From an uncultured Maribacter sp. (lineage in GTDB: Bacteria > Bacteroidota > Bacteroidia > Flavobacteriales > Flavobacteriaceae), in assembly GCF_947495965.1 (NCBI RefSeq), contig NZ_CANMBB010000011.1, positions 1 to 64,000 on the forward strand: DNA of 64,000 nucleotides. Reading direction: 5' to 3'. Made by a program: the position numbers and the translations under genes. Position 1 is the stretch's first letter, and every line of letters begins with the position of its first letter. A model generated the notes under the pieces. It ran no database searches. It was not told where the DNA came from and worked only from the letters and a program-made list of their open reading frames with translations. This document shows, piece after piece, positions 17,399 through 26,495 of this stretch.

Positions 17399-17653
17399 CT
17401 ATTTGTATTTAAACTTTAATACAATAACAATTAGCACCAATACTAAAGTTACTGTATTGGCAATTACCATAGATATACTATTAATATAATACCCATAAAT
17501 TAACCAAAGTATTATGCCTATTAAAAAAGCAATGTACATGGTTAATGATATATCTTTAGTAGATTTTTCTTTCCAAGCTTTATATACTTGAGGAAAAAAA
17601 GAGGAAGTAGTAAACACTGCTGCTACTAACCCTAAAATTTCTATATTTTTCAT
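17399..17653 (-). CDS. SemiSWEET-type small transporter
   Basis: The 84-residue protein has three membrane helices and one PQ-loop motif (FFPQVYKAW at about 19-27), followed by KSTKDISLTMYIAFLIG, the signature of SemiSWEET half-transporters. These dimerise to form a sugar channel. Length matches the family (about 85-95 residues). It lies 59 bases downstream of leuS on the same strand with a hairpin between, so co-transcription is possible but uncertain. Confidence 0.9.
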   Translation of the reverse strand: MKNIEILGLVAAVFTTSSFFPQVYKAWKEKSTKDISLTMYIAFLIGIILWLIYGYYINSISMVIANTVTLVLVLIVIVLKFKYK

Positions 17654-17680
17654 AGTCTATATTATTTAGAGTAGTAGAAC

Positions 17681-17701
17681 CCTCTCCTAAAAAAGGAGAG
17701 G
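17681..17701. repeat. Perfect hairpin between leuS and the SemiSWEET gene
   Basis: CCTCTCCT-AAAAA-AGGAGAGG is a perfect 8-bp stem. A T-run follows only on the plus strand (17705-17713), while both neighbouring genes are on the minus strand. It is therefore a poor terminator for leuS; attenuation or a small repeat element are alternatives. Confidence 0.5.
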
Positions 17702-17712
17702 AATCCTTTTTT

Positions 17713-20700
17713 TTATCCTACTATATTCACAATTTTACCAGGAACTATTATCACCTTCTTAGGGGTCCTTCCTTGTAATTGCTGTTGTGTTTTTTCATGT
17801 GCCATTACCACTTCTTCAATCTGGTCTTTACTCATATCTAGCGGTAATTCTAATTTAAAACGCATTTTACCATTAAAAGAAATTGGATACTCTTTACTGC
17901 TTTCTACTAAATGACTAGCATCAAAAGTTGGGAAAGGCGCGGTAGAGATAGACGCTGTATTCCCTAACTGGCTCCATAATTCTTCTGCAATATGTGGCGC
18001 ATAAGGGGATACCAAAATAGCCAAGGCTTCTAATACAGATTTACTAGTACACTTTTGCGTAGAAAGTTCATTAACACAAATCATAAAAGTAGATACCGAG
18101 GTATTGAAAGAGAAATTAGCAATATCTTCTTCTACCTTTTTAATGGTTTTATGCAAGGTTTTAAGGTTGTCTTTAGTTGGCTCCGTATCCGTAAACTTTG
18201 CGCCGTTATCATCAAAATACAAACGCCATAATTTTTTTAAGAAACTGTGTGTTCCGGTAATACCTGCCGTATTCCAAGGTTTAGATTGCTCCAATGGCCC
18301 TAAAAACATCTCGTACAAACGTAAAGAATCTGCACCGTATTCTGCACAAATTTCATCTGGGTTTACCACATTGTATTTGGACTTAGACATTTTTTCTACC
18401 TCGCGACCAACGATAAAAGAACCTCTCCATTTATCCTCTGGAAAAGATTTTGAATCATATACATTTCCATCTTCTAAAATAAACACAGCATTTTTATATT
18501 CTTCTCGCCAATTTTTAAATGCTTCAATATCTAATTGGTCTGTAACACTAACCAAAGAAACATCTGCATGAATTGGGTTTAAATGTTGAAACTTTAAGTA
18601 TACTTGATCCTCACTTATTTCAAATTTATTTAAAACATAATCAGACCATTCCTTAGCAATTTGATTATTAAATAATGAATTATTTAATATTTTTTCTAAA
18701 TCCCCGTATTCTTTATCCACATAAGATTTAGGTACAAATAAACTTCCTATTTTGCTTGTTAGATTCTTTTCAAATTCAGAAAACAATCTTATATCATCAT
18801 CATTCATATCTGAATCATGCTCAGGATTAAATGCAGATTCAATACTAAATTCAACCCTATAAACAAAAGCACTCGTCCCCGTAATCATCCCCTGATTAAT
18901 AAGTTTTTTTGCAAACTCATCTTTAGGAACAAAACCTCTATCGAACATAAATTTTTGCCAAAAACGGCTGTATAACAAATGGCCTGTTGCATGCTCGCTA
19001 CCACCAATATATAAATCTACATCTTGCCAATAATTCATGGCTTCTTTAGAGAAAATTTCATTGTTGTTCGTAGGATCCATATACCTATTAAAGTATTGGG
19101 AACTTCCTGCCCAACCTGGCATGGTATTCAACTCCAACGGCCACACCGTGGCATTATTTATTTCACTGTTATGCACTACTTTATTCTCTTTAGTACACCA
19201 AGCCCATACCTCAGCATTCCCTAATGGTGGCTCACCGGTTTCTGTTGGTAAATACTTTTCTACTTCTGGTAATGCAATTGGTAAATGCTCCGCTGCTATC
19301 ATCTGCGGCATACCATCTACATAATATACAGGGAATGGTTCTCCCCAATAACGCTGTCTGCTAAAAACAGCATCGCGCAGCCTATAATTTATTTTTCCCT
19401 CACCTTGCCCCAATTTCTCTAACTCATAAATCGCCAATTTCATGGCTTTCTTATATGGTAATCCGTTTAAGAAATCGGAATTTGCAATCACGGTTTTACT
19501 CTTATCTGCAAAAGCCTCTTCCGAAATATCTACGCCTTCAAAAATATTAGGGATTGGAATATTAAAATGTTTTGCAAAATCATAATCGCGCTGATCCCCA
19601 CAAGGAACAGACATTACAGCTCCTGTACCATACCCAGCCAACACATAATCTCCTATCCAAATAGGAATAGGTTCTTTGGAAAACGGGTGTTCTGCATACG
19701 CACCTGTAAAAGCACCAGAAATGGTTTTAACATCGGCCATACGATCACGCTCGGATCGTTTTGCTGTCGCTTCAATATAAGCTTCTACCTCCGCTTTTTG
19801 TTCTGGTGTGGTTATTTGCAATACCAACTCATGTTCTGGAGCCAAAGTCATAAAACTAACGCCAAAAATAGTATCGGGTCTAGTGGTAAATACCTCTATA
19901 ACCGCATTATGATCATTCACTTTAAAAGTTGCCGAAGCACCTTGACTCCTTCCTATCCAATTGGTTTGTGAATCTTTTAAAGGCTGTGGCCAATCTATCT
20001 TTTCTAAACCATCTAATAAACGCTGTGCATATGCAGAAATACGCATACTCCACTGTGTCATTTTTTTACGAACTACAGGATGACCTCCACGCTCAGATAC
20101 GCCGTTTACAATCTCATCATTAGCTAAAACCGTTCCTAATGCTGGGCACCAGTTAACTTCAGTTTCCGCCAAATAGGTTAATCTATATTGTAATAAAATC
20201 TCTTGTTGTTTTTTACTATCAAAAGACTTCCATTCCTCACTACTAAAAATCGCTATATCTTCATCACAAACGGCATTAATACTAGCATTTCCTTCTTTTT
20301 CAAAAACGGCAACTAAGCTAGAAATATCTTCTGCCTTATCGGTATCTTTATTATACCAAGAATTAAATATTTGAATAAAAATCCACTGTGTCCATTTATA
20401 GTATTTTGGATCCGATGTTCTTACCTCACGACTCCAATCAAAAGAGAAACCAATTTGATCTAACTGCCTTCTATAGGTTGTAATATTTTCGGCTGTAGTT
20501 ATTGCCGGGTGCTGCCCAGTTTGTATAGCATATTGTTCTGCTGGAAGTCCAAAAGAATCGTACCCCTGCGGATGCATTACATTAAAACCTTTATGCCTTT
20601 TGTAACGTGCATAAATATCACTGGCAATATACCCTAACGGATGTCCAACATGCAACCCTGCTCCAGAAGGATACGGAAACATATCTAGAACATAGAATTT

Positions 20701-20793
20701 TTCTTTGTCCGAATTGTTTTCTGCTTTAAATGTTTGGTTTTCTGCCCAATATTTTTGCCACTTGGCTTCAATTTCATTGAAATTGTACTGCAT
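17713..20793 (-). CDS. leuS: Leucyl-tRNA synthetase
   Basis: This class I synthetase has 1026 residues. HIGH is HVGH at 48-51 in PYPSGAGLHVGHPLGY; an editing (CP1) domain with the threonine-rich EVFTTRPDTIFG and GTGAVMSVPCGDQRDYDF follows; KMSKS is at 801-805. The stretch between LINQGMI (about 631) and KMSKS is 170 residues, longer than I expect for the leucine-specific insert. An acidic segment (about 650-735) looks like an extra insertion. The C-terminal tail ends with KVIIVPGKIVNIV. The start fits the -7 box 24 bases upstream. Confidence 0.97.
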   Translation of the reverse strand: MQYNFNEIEAKWQKYWAENQTFKAENNSDKEKFYVLDMFPYPSGAGLHVGHPLGYIASDIYARYKRHKGFNVMHPQGYDSFGLPAEQYAIQTGQHPAITTAENITTYRRQLDQIGFSFDWSREVRTSDPKYYKWTQWIFIQIFNSWYNKDTDKAEDISSLVAVFEKEGNASINAVCDEDIAIFSSEEWKSFDSKKQQEILLQYRLTYLAETEVNWCPALGTVLANDEIVNGVSERGGHPVVRKKMTQWSMRISAYAQRLLDGLEKIDWPQPLKDSQTNWIGRSQGASATFKVNDHNAVIEVFTTRPDTIFGVSFMTLAPEHELVLQITTPEQKAEVEAYIEATAKRSERDRMADVKTISGAFTGAYAEHPFSKEPIPIWIGDYVLAGYGTGAVMSVPCGDQRDYDFAKHFNIPIPNIFEGVDISEEAFADKSKTVIANSDFLNGLPYKKAMKLAIYELEKLGQGEGKINYRLRDAVFSRQRYWGEPFPVYYVDGMPQMIAAEHLPIALPEVEKYLPTETGEPPLGNAEVWAWCTKENKVVHNSEINNATVWPLELNTMPGWAGSSQYFNRYMDPTNNNEIFSKEAMNYWQDVDLYIGGSEHATGHLLYSRFWQKFMFDRGFVPKDEFAKKLINQGMITGTSAFVYRVEFSIESAFNPEHDSDMNDDDIRLFSEFEKNLTSKIGSLFVPKSYVDKEYGDLEKILNNSLFNNQIAKEWSDYVLNKFEISEDQVYLKFQHLNPIHADVSLVSVTDQLDIEAFKNWREEYKNAVFILEDGNVYDSKSFPEDKWRGSFIVGREVEKMSKSKYNVVNPDEICAEYGADSLRLYEMFLGPLEQSKPWNTAGITGTHSFLKKLWRLYFDDNGAKFTDTEPTKDNLKTLHKTIKKVEEDIANFSFNTSVSTFMICVNELSTQKCTSKSVLEALAILVSPYAPHIAEELWSQLGNTASISTAPFPTFDASHLVESSKEYPISFNGKMRFKLELPLDMSKDQIEEVVMAHEKTQQQLQGRTPKKVIIVPGKIVNIVG

Positions 20794-20816
20794 AATAGGA
20801 TTACTTTTATTCCCGG

Positions 20817-20824
20817 CAAAAATA
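20817..20824 (-). promoter_or_regulatory. -7 promoter element of leuS
   Basis: On the minus strand this reads TATTTTTG, matching TAnnTTTG, 24 bases before the leuS ATG at 20793. A -33 TTG at the usual spacing is not clear. Confidence 0.45.
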
Positions 20825-20865
20825 AGTTTAATAAAGGAAAGAGGAAAGCTAAAGCAAAAGCTTGT

Positions 20866-21741
20866 TTATGGCATTAGTAATTTTCCACTATACAACACCC
20901 AAAACATAGATAATATGGCAGAAATATTAATTGCATAACCAAATAATTTCATTTGAGATAAAGTATATGGCTTGTCTTTAAAGAAAATTAAAACATCTAG
21001 TAATAACCAAATACTAAAAAATGCTAGAAAAAGAGCCAAAACAATATCTTGAAACCAAAACCAGACTAAAAAAGCTTCTAGCAATACAATAGCGGTCATG
21101 AGCATTTTAGATTTTTTTCTGCCTAAAATTCCTGCGGTGGTTTTTTTACCCGCCAATACATCGGGCTCAATATCCATTATTTCTCCTGCAATATGTGCCT
21201 GAAAAGCGAAAAGGGCCAAATATACTAACGTTTGCCAAGGTAGTTCTGGTAGATTATTTAATTGAATACTAAAAAGAGCTGTAGTTACATAACCAACTTG
21301 AATAAAAATCTCAAACGGAGGTCTTTCTTTTATTCTAAAGGGTTCAAAATTATAAGCCATATTAATGAGCACCATAAAGACCAACAACAATAACATGTAA
21401 AATCCAGATGTCACAGAAAACCAAACTATAAATGGTAAAATAACAGCACCTATTTTCTGCAAAAGACCCTTTAACTCTTCTTTAGAAGCACTAGCACCAA
21501 ACAGGAAATTTCCTTTTCGTTTATTAACTGCATCTGCCTTAACATCATTATAATCATTTAGTCCATAAACTAGATAATTTAATGGAAATGTCACAAAGAA
21601 AAGCCCAACCCAAAAAGGAATGGTATTCCAAAAAGTAGTTTTTCCACTAAATGGCACTAGATATATCCAAATAGTAGGAAACCACAATCCTGGCCTAGAA
21701 ATTTTTATATGAAAAAGTACGTTGTTTAAAAAATTGGACAC
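20866..21741 (-). CDS. UbiA-family prenyltransferase
   Basis: The 291-residue membrane protein has about eight to nine helices. The first Asp-rich motif is NDYNDVKAD at 62-70 (NDxxDxxxD) and the second is DIEPD at 190-194. Both bind the magnesium-diphosphate of the prenyl donor. Family members attach prenyl chains to quinone, heme or carotenoid precursors; the sequence resembles the bacteriochlorophyll/carotenoid-type UbiA-like proteins (lycopene elongase-like) rather than MenA, but this is uncertain. It is divergent from the T9SS type B gene, with an inverted repeat between. Confidence 0.88.
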   Translation of the reverse strand: MSNFLNNVLFHIKISRPGLWFPTIWIYLVPFSGKTTFWNTIPFWVGLFFVTFPLNYLVYGLNDYNDVKADAVNKRKGNFLFGASASKEELKGLLQKIGAVILPFIVWFSVTSGFYMLLLLVFMVLINMAYNFEPFRIKERPPFEIFIQVGYVTTALFSIQLNNLPELPWQTLVYLALFAFQAHIAGEIMDIEPDVLAGKKTTAGILGRKKSKMLMTAIVLLEAFLVWFWFQDIVLALFLAFFSIWLLLDVLIFFKDKPYTLSQMKLFGYAINISAILSMFWVLYSGKLLMP

Positions 21742-21753
21742 TCTGTTTTATCT

Positions 21754-21792
21754 TTAAGCTTGCTTAAAATGTTTATCTTAACGCAAGCTTAA
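21754..21792. promoter_or_regulatory. Inverted repeat in a divergent promoter region
   Basis: TTAAGCTTGC (21754-21763) and GCAAGCTTAA (21783-21792) are exact inverted 10-mers separated by 19 bases. They fill the 67-base gap between the UbiA gene and the type B secreted protein. An operator for a dimeric regulator is plausible; a long hairpin is the alternative. Confidence 0.5.
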
Positions 21793-21808
21793 TCACTATA
21801 TTTTACAA

Positions 21809-23689
21809 TTGAAAACTTATACCACTTTTTCTCTCCTTCTATTTCTGTTTTTTTGCCTTATATCTACCCAAATTCTTTTTGGACAGTTAGGTTTTTGCGG
21901 AGGAAATTCTGGCGACCCTATTTTTACAGAAACTTTTGGAACTGGAACAGATAGAGGGCCTGCGCTACCAACAGGGATTACCTCTTACTTCTACACTACG
22001 GGTGTACCGGCGGATGGAGATTATACTATAAGCAGCAACACCAATTTTTACGATTGGCATAATACTACAGACCATACTCCCGGGGATACAAATGGAAAAT
22101 CTTTTATTGTAAATGCTCATTTTACAGCAGGTGAATTTTACAGAAGAACTGTAAGTGGTTTATGCGAGAATACTTCTTACGAATTTTCCTCATGGCTAAT
22201 TAATTTGCAAAGTCCTAATGGTTTTTGTGAGAATGGTGGACTGCCCATAAACGTACGTTTTCAAATATGGGATAGCACAGACACAACCCTTTTAGCATCT
22301 GGAGATACTGGAAACATTATGAGCCAAGCCAATCCTGTTTGGGAACAATATGGCTTAGTTTTTAAAACTGAAGTAGGGCAAACTTCGGTAATTTTAAAAA
22401 TGATAAATAATGGTAACGGTGGTTGTGGTAACGACCTAGCTATAGACGATATTGTTTTTAAATCCTGTGGAGATTTTATAACTGTTCGTAATAATACCAA
22501 TGAAAATAGCATTTCTAGTTGCGCAGACCAAGGGCCTATTTCTACAACTTTAACTGCCACTCCAGATTTTTCAATTTTTAATACCCATGCATACCAATGG
22601 CAAGAAAGCGTAGATCAAATTATTTGGACAGACATTCTGGGTGAAACAAATCCTAACTTTACAACTCCCTTAGTGAATACAACTACACATTATCGTGTAA
22701 AAGTTTCCGAAGATCCAATAAACATTTCTAATGACCAATGTAATGTGTTATCAGAAACTTTTAGTGTATACATAATCCCTATTCCAGAGGAACCTATAAA
22801 TAATGGTGATAACAATAACTGTCAAGGAGAAATTAGTGGCTTAAGTGTTACTGTTCCAGAAGGTGTTTTAGTAAATTGGTATGATGCTGCATCTGGAGGA
22901 AATTTATTAGAATCTAACACTTCCTTAATACAAGTAACAACAGCTGGAACTTACTACGCCGAAGCTGTTTCTGAAATAGGCGGATGCATATCTACCTCTA
23001 GAGTAGGTGTAACAGCTAATTATTACCCAACGCCAATAGTAGTAGATGAAAATTTAATTTTCTGTGAAGGAGAATACATTACATTCTCTGCAGATATTCC
23101 CAATGAAACTTACTTGTGGAGTACTGGTGAAACTACTTTTTCAATTTCAACTAATACGCCAGGAACATATACTGTAGAAGTTACAGATACAAATGGTTGC
23201 TCCGCTACAAAAACAATTATTCTGGAACAAATTGATGCCCCAATATTAAAATCCATTACTTCAGACGGTCCTTCTATTATAATTAAAACAAAAAACACTG
23301 GAGAATTTGAATACGCTCTAAATTTTGGAATTTTCCAAACTAACCCTGTATTTGAAGCTGTCTCTGGAGGCCAATATTTTATTACAATAAGAGAACGCAA
23401 CTTTTGCGGAGAAATCTATGTTCCCTATTTTCATTTAGTAATACCAAAGTTTTTTACTCCAAATAATGATGGTTTTCATGATAATTTTATCCCAGAAGGG
23501 ATTCCTCCTGGTGTTTCTTATTCTTTAAGTATTTATGACCGCTATGGAAAGTTATTATTTAATTCTTTAGACAACCAATTAGGTTGGGATGGCACTTTTA
23601 ATAATTCTAAACTTCCTGCAGCAGATTATTGGTACTCCATTACAATAGAAAATTTTATACGCAAAGGACATTTTTCTTTAAAAAGATGA
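21809..23689 (+). CDS. Secreted protein with T9SS type B (gliding-motility-associated) C-terminal domain
   Basis: The 626-residue protein starts with TTG; no ATG fits before the signal peptide (residues 1-25, ending near LFGQ). Residues about 30-215 form a jelly-roll-like region with eight cysteines and NGNGGCGNDLAIDDIVF, a pattern common in secreted Bacteroidota proteins. Several immunoglobulin-like or PKD-like modules follow (about 230-540). Residues about 545-626 are the CHU_C type B sorting domain: FFTPNNDGFHDNF, IYDRYGKLLF, GWDGTFNN. Export through T9SS to the surface is expected; the ligand is unknown. Confidence 0.9.
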   Translation: MKTYTTFSLLLFLFFCLISTQILFGQLGFCGGNSGDPIFTETFGTGTDRGPALPTGITSYFYTTGVPADGDYTISSNTNFYDWHNTTDHTPGDTNGKSFIVNAHFTAGEFYRRTVSGLCENTSYEFSSWLINLQSPNGFCENGGLPINVRFQIWDSTDTTLLASGDTGNIMSQANPVWEQYGLVFKTEVGQTSVILKMINNGNGGCGNDLAIDDIVFKSCGDFITVRNNTNENSISSCADQGPISTTLTATPDFSIFNTHAYQWQESVDQIIWTDILGETNPNFTTPLVNTTTHYRVKVSEDPINISNDQCNVLSETFSVYIIPIPEEPINNGDNNNCQGEISGLSVTVPEGVLVNWYDAASGGNLLESNTSLIQVTTAGTYYAEAVSEIGGCISTSRVGVTANYYPTPIVVDENLIFCEGEYITFSADIPNETYLWSTGETTFSISTNTPGTYTVEVTDTNGCSATKTIILEQIDAPILKSITSDGPSIIIKTKNTGEFEYALNFGIFQTNPVFEAVSGGQYFITIRERNFCGEIYVPYFHLVIPKFFTPNNDGFHDNFIPEGIPPGVSYSLSIYDRYGKLLFNSLDNQLGWDGTFNNSKLPAADYWYSITIENFIRKGHFSLKR

Positions 23690-23758
23690 TTCCCAATTTA
23701 TGCTATATACTGTTCTTTTAAAATTACTTTCCTATTTTTACAACTCGGAATACCAATT

Positions 23759-24637
23759 ATGAGCAAATCTTTTGAAAATTATCAAAAAAGAAAATTAATT
23801 TCTTCTTACTTCTCTGTAGTACTTAGCATAGCTTTAGTATTATTTTTATTAGGTATTTTAGGTCTATTGGTATTAAATACCAAAAAAATGGGAGACCATT
23901 TTAAAGAACAAATTACTATTTCGGTGTTTTTAAAAGACAGTGCTAAAGAGGTAGAAATAGATCAGATGCAAAAAAGCCTTTCTATGGCAGAATATACCAA
24001 AAAGGCTATATATGTTTCTAAAGAAGAAGCTGCAAAACAACATACTGAGGAATTAGGAGAAAACTTTCAAGATTTTTTAGGTTACAATCCTTTAAAAAAT
24101 TCTATTGATGTACAATTAAATGCCGATTTTGTTTCTCCGGAACAAATTGCAACTATTGCCGAAGAAATTTCTGGTAAAGGATATGTAGACGAAGTTAGTT
24201 ATGACAAACCCCTTGTTGGTTTATTAACTGAAAATATTAAAAAAATTGGTTTGTGGATTTTAATAGCAAGTGGCATTTTTACCTTTATTGCTGTTTTACT
24301 AATTAACAGCTCTATTCGTTTATCTATCTACTCTAAACGTTTTATTATAAAGACCATGCAAATGGTAGGTGCAACAAAAACATTTATAAGACGTCCATTT
24401 ATTATAAATAATATAAAGCTTGGCATACTAGGTGCTGTTTTAGCATTAATAGCCCTTGGTGGAGTTCTTTTATACATAAATGAGCATTTTAAAGAGCTTG
24501 GTCTTTTTGAAGATGCAACCATTTTAGTAGTCCTATTAGTATCTGTTTTTGTCTTAGGTGTACTTATTTCGTTTATTAGCACCTATTTTGCTACACAACG
24601 CTTCTTAAATCTTAGAACCGACGAATTATATTATTAA
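23759..24637 (+). CDS. ftsX: Cell division protein FtsX
   Basis: The 292-residue protein has the FtsX layout: an N-terminal membrane helix (about 20-42), a large periplasmic domain (about 50-160) and three C-terminal helices (about 168-190, 222-242, 260-282). It ends with YFATQRFLNLRTDELYY. FtsX pairs with the ATPase FtsE to control peptidoglycan hydrolases at the septum; ftsE is not in this window. It begins the tight run ftsX-DUF3098-uppP-truB. Confidence 0.92.
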   Translation: MSKSFENYQKRKLISSYFSVVLSIALVLFLLGILGLLVLNTKKMGDHFKEQITISVFLKDSAKEVEIDQMQKSLSMAEYTKKAIYVSKEEAAKQHTEELGENFQDFLGYNPLKNSIDVQLNADFVSPEQIATIAEEISGKGYVDEVSYDKPLVGLLTENIKKIGLWILIASGIFTFIAVLLINSSIRLSIYSKRFIIKTMQMVGATKTFIRRPFIINNIKLGILGAVLALIALGGVLLYINEHFKELGLFEDATILVVLLVSVFVLGVLISFISTYFATQRFLNLRTDELYY

Positions 24638-24646
24638 ATTTGCCCT

Positions 24647-24913
24647 ATGAGTAAAAAACAAAATTCTAATATAGGTAACTCAGAAAAACAAGAGTTTATT
24701 TTTCAAAAGAAAAACTACCTATTCATGTTCATAGGATTAGCCTGTATTGCCTTAGGTTTTATTTTAATGAGCGGTGGTGGCAGTGATGACCCCAATGTTT
24801 TTAGTGATGACATCTATAATTTTAGAAGAATACGTTTAGCACCAACACTTGTATTAATAGGGCTTGGCATAGAAATTTATGCTATTTTGTTAAATCCACA
24901 TAAGAAAAAATAA
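24647..24913 (+). CDS. DUF3098 small membrane protein
   Basis: The 88-residue product fits DUF3098: a charged N-terminus, FQKKNYLFMFIGLACIALGF at about 29-48 as the first helix, the MSGGGSDDPNVF loop, and a second helix near 67-82 with LIGLGIEIYAIL. It begins nine bases after ftsX and ends one base before the uppP start. A TAAATTTG box (24635-24642) lies four bases before its ATG, so a second, nearly leaderless transcript could begin here. Confidence 0.9.
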   Translation: MSKKQNSNIGNSEKQEFIFQKKNYLFMFIGLACIALGFILMSGGGSDDPNVFSDDIYNFRRIRLAPTLVLIGLGIEIYAILLNPHKKK

Positions 24914-24914
24914 T

Positions 24915-25709
24915 TTGGAAACTTTAGATGCTATTATCCTTGGAATAATACAAGGTTTAACCGAATTTTTACCTGTTTCTTCTAGTGGCCATTTAGAACT
25001 TGGTAAAGCTATTTTAGGAGACAATTCTGTTCCAGAAGAAAGCTTGTTATTTACAGTAATACTACACTTTGCAACTGCATTAAGTACTATTGTTGTCTTT
25101 AGAAAAGATATATGGGAGATTCTTAGTGGCTTATTACAATTTAAATGGAATGAACAAACACAATTCTCTCTAAAAATTATTCTTTCTATGCTCCCTGCTG
25201 TTATTGTAGGATTACTTTTTGAAGAGCAATTAGAAAGTTTTTTTGGAGGTAATATTCGCTTTGTAGGCTTCATGTTACTTATAACTGCTGCTTTACTTTA
25301 TTTTGCTGATAAAGCAAAAGATACCGATAAAAAAGTAAGCTTTGGCAATGCTGTTATTGTAGGTATTTCGCAAGCCATTGCAATGCTTCCCGGAATTTCT
25401 AGAAGTGGGGCTACTATTTCTACATCTGTTTTACTTGGGGTAGATAAAACGAAAGCTGCTCGTTTTTCTTTCTTAATGGTTATTCCTTTAATTTTTGGAA
25501 AAATTGCTAAAGATTTATTTAGTGGCGATTTAACGTTTACTGGCGAAAATAATTTTGCGATGGGAGCAGGCTTTATTGCTGCTTTTTTAGCTGGTTTAGT
25601 TGCCTGTACCTGGATGATTCAATTAGTAAAGAAAAGCAAACTTTCTTACTTTGCTATTTACTGTTTAATAGTTGGTATTATTGCTGTTACCTACGGATAT
25701 ATAGGATAA
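24915..25709 (+). CDS. uppP: Undecaprenyl-diphosphatase
   Basis: The 264-residue membrane enzyme recycles undecaprenyl diphosphate, the carrier for cell-wall and surface polysaccharide. Both catalytic motifs are present: EFLPVSSSGH at 17-26 and PGISRSGAT at 159-167. It starts with TTG one base after the DUF3098 stop codon, which implies translational coupling. In the same operon ftsX (division) and truB (tRNA modification) are partners of convenience seen throughout Flavobacteriaceae. Confidence 0.96.
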   Translation: METLDAIILGIIQGLTEFLPVSSSGHLELGKAILGDNSVPEESLLFTVILHFATALSTIVVFRKDIWEILSGLLQFKWNEQTQFSLKIILSMLPAVIVGLLFEEQLESFFGGNIRFVGFMLLITAALLYFADKAKDTDKKVSFGNAVIVGISQAIAMLPGISRSGATISTSVLLGVDKTKAARFSFLMVIPLIFGKIAKDLFSGDLTFTGENNFAMGAGFIAAFLAGLVACTWMIQLVKKSKLSYFAIYCLIVGIIAVTYGYIG

Positions 25710-25728
25710 ACCCTAATATATAAACCTA

Positions 25729-26433
25729 TTGAAAACTAAAGAAGATTTTTTAGAAGGACAATTATTACTGGTTGACAAACCATTAAACTGGACCTCTTTC
25801 CAAGCGGTAAACAAAATAAAATGGGGAATTCGTAAAGCTTTTAATTTAAAAAAAATTAAAGTTGGCCATGCTGGCACTCTAGATCCTTTAGCTACAGGGT
25901 TGCTAATTATTTGCACAGGTAAATTCACTAAAAAGATTACCGAAATTCAAGGACAAACTAAAGAATATACCGGTACAATAACGGTTGGTGGCACAACGCC
26001 TTCTTTTGATTTAGAAACCGAGGTAAACAAAACTTTTGCAACGGAACATATAACTCCAGAACTTATTACTACTACTATTCCTAAATTTTTAGGAGAAATA
26101 GAACAAGTGCCTCCTGTATTTTCTGCTTTAAAGAAAGATGGAAAACGTTTGTATGAATATGCAAGAGAAGGTAAAGAAGTAGAAGTTAAAAAAAGGCAAA
26201 TTACCATTTCTGAATTTGAAGTTACAGCTATAAATTTACCAGAAATAGAATTTAGAATTGTATGCAGCAAAGGAACTTATATTAGGTCTATTGCAAACGA
26301 TTTTGGAAAAGCACTTAACTCGGGAGGGTATTTATCTGCCTTACGAAGAACCAAAATTGGGGATTACAACGTAAATATAGCAATAGACCCAACAACGTTT
26401 GAAAAAACATTACCAAAAAGAGAAAATATATAA
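25729..26433 (+). CDS. truB: tRNA pseudouridine-55 synthase
   Basis: The 234-residue enzyme makes pseudouridine at position 55 of the T-loop of tRNAs. The catalytic motif GHAGTLDPLATGLL lies at 46-59, with Asp52 as nucleophile. PPVFSALKKDGKRLYEYAREG and CSKGTYIRSIANDFG are further TruB signatures. It starts with TTG 19 bases after uppP and is shorter than E. coli TruB because the C-terminal PUA-like tail is minimal. Confidence 0.96.
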   Translation: MKTKEDFLEGQLLLVDKPLNWTSFQAVNKIKWGIRKAFNLKKIKVGHAGTLDPLATGLLIICTGKFTKKITEIQGQTKEYTGTITVGGTTPSFDLETEVNKTFATEHITPELITTTIPKFLGEIEQVPPVFSALKKDGKRLYEYAREGKEVEVKKRQITISEFEVTAINLPEIEFRIVCSKGTYIRSIANDFGKALNSGGYLSALRRTKIGDYNVNIAIDPTTFEKTLPKRENI

Positions 26434-26495
26434 AACTATTTTTCTCATTTTTAAGGTCTTGTAAAATATTTTAGCAAAAAAGAGGTTATAATCCT

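Noticed and set aside
19567-19971. 134-residue plus-strand frame within leuS
   Set aside because: It is a shadow of the LeuRS editing domain with no signal of its own.
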